This document shows, piece by piece, positions 50,393 through 50,431 of a DNA stretch of 50,431 bases. Positions within the stretch are counted from its first letter, which is position 1; each line of letters begins with the position of its first letter. Position numbers and translations under genes: made by a program. Origin of the DNA: Burkholderiales bacterium (GTDB taxonomy: Bacteria; Pseudomonadota; Gammaproteobacteria; Burkholderiales; Burkholderiaceae_C); NCBI GenBank assembly GCA_025358485.1, contig JANYJJ010000166.1, positions 1-50,431 on the forward strand, written 5' to 3'. The notes beneath the pieces were generated by a model. It saw only the letters and a program-made list of their open reading frames with translations, ran no database searches and was not told where the DNA came from.

Positions 50393-50431
50393 TCAGACCC
50401 GGTCGATAATTTTCTCGCCGAACAGCCCTTG
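50393..50431 (-). CDS. livH: HAAT-family permease (LivH-like), C-terminal fragment
   Basis: Only the last 12 codons are in the window: QGLFGEKIIDRV then TGA. GLFGEK is the usual C-terminal end of LivH permeases, and the position directly before livM fits. The gene continues beyond the right edge. Confidence 0.8.
   Translation of the reverse strand, partial: QGLFGEKIIDRV

Overview
The window looks like chromosomal DNA of a betaproteobacterium of order Burkholderiales, most like a freshwater member of the Comamonadaceae. This is inferred from the GC-rich, TTG-leucine-rich coding style, two branched-chain-amino-acid-type (HAAT) ABC transporters, a Bug/TctC-type binding protein, PcaIJ-type CoA-transferase subunits, the dacC-like/dat/DUF493 order, and a dispersed repeat that would translate as VRAEVSK. 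No rRNA, tRNA, phage, transposase or CRISPR array was seen. All calls come from reading the sequence; no database was searched.

Layout. 50-1391: 3-oxoadipate CoA-transferase subunits (minus). 1524-11805: a cyclic-di-GMP signalling locus. A 1578-residue hybrid sensor kinase, a frameshifted small ORF and a REC-PAS-GGDEF-EAL regulator read left. An HD-GYP phosphodiesterase and a PAS-GGDEF cyclase read right. A nested inverted repeat lies between the two arms. 11987-13031: DUF1840 protein and histidine phosphatase. 13178-17849: complete HAAT operon livG-livF-binding protein-livH-livM, then a small hypothetical. 18378-23620: ruvB and ruvA (minus), split by a plus-strand copper-acquisition set (DUF2946, TonB receptor, PCu(A)C chaperone). 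23745-26335: NarL-type two-component pair. 26408-28602: PhoH, YbeY and a CmcI-like methyltransferase. 28630-31325: CorA-like transporter, hemB and, divergently, hemJ. 31352-35934: VanZ protein, 2Fe-2S ferredoxin, alpha/beta hydrolase, D,D-carboxypeptidase, D-amino-acid transaminase, DUF493 protein.

35935-45010 is the accessory part. It holds a wHTH-nucleotidyltransferase plus frameshifted HEPN-like partner behind paired palindromic operators (a likely toxin-antitoxin module where lipB would be expected), a LysR/aldo-keto reductase divergent pair, a Bug-type binding protein, a secreted PA-domain zinc metalloprotease with a small exported companion, and an M91/NleD-like zinc protease that may be a secreted effector. 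Three gaps of 440-620 bases here hold no convincing gene.

45011-50431: a second HAAT locus on the minus strand (livH end, livM, binding protein, livF, a small conserved protein, a phenylacetate-CoA-ligase-like enzyme). Its intergenic DNA carries strong stem-loops and copies of the dispersed repeat. The ligase beside the transporter suggests import and CoA activation of an organic acid, which would fit the CoA-transferase at the other end. Two genes (3746-4137 and 36668-37086) each need a single -1 shift to be read through; both may be real lesions or sequencing errors.
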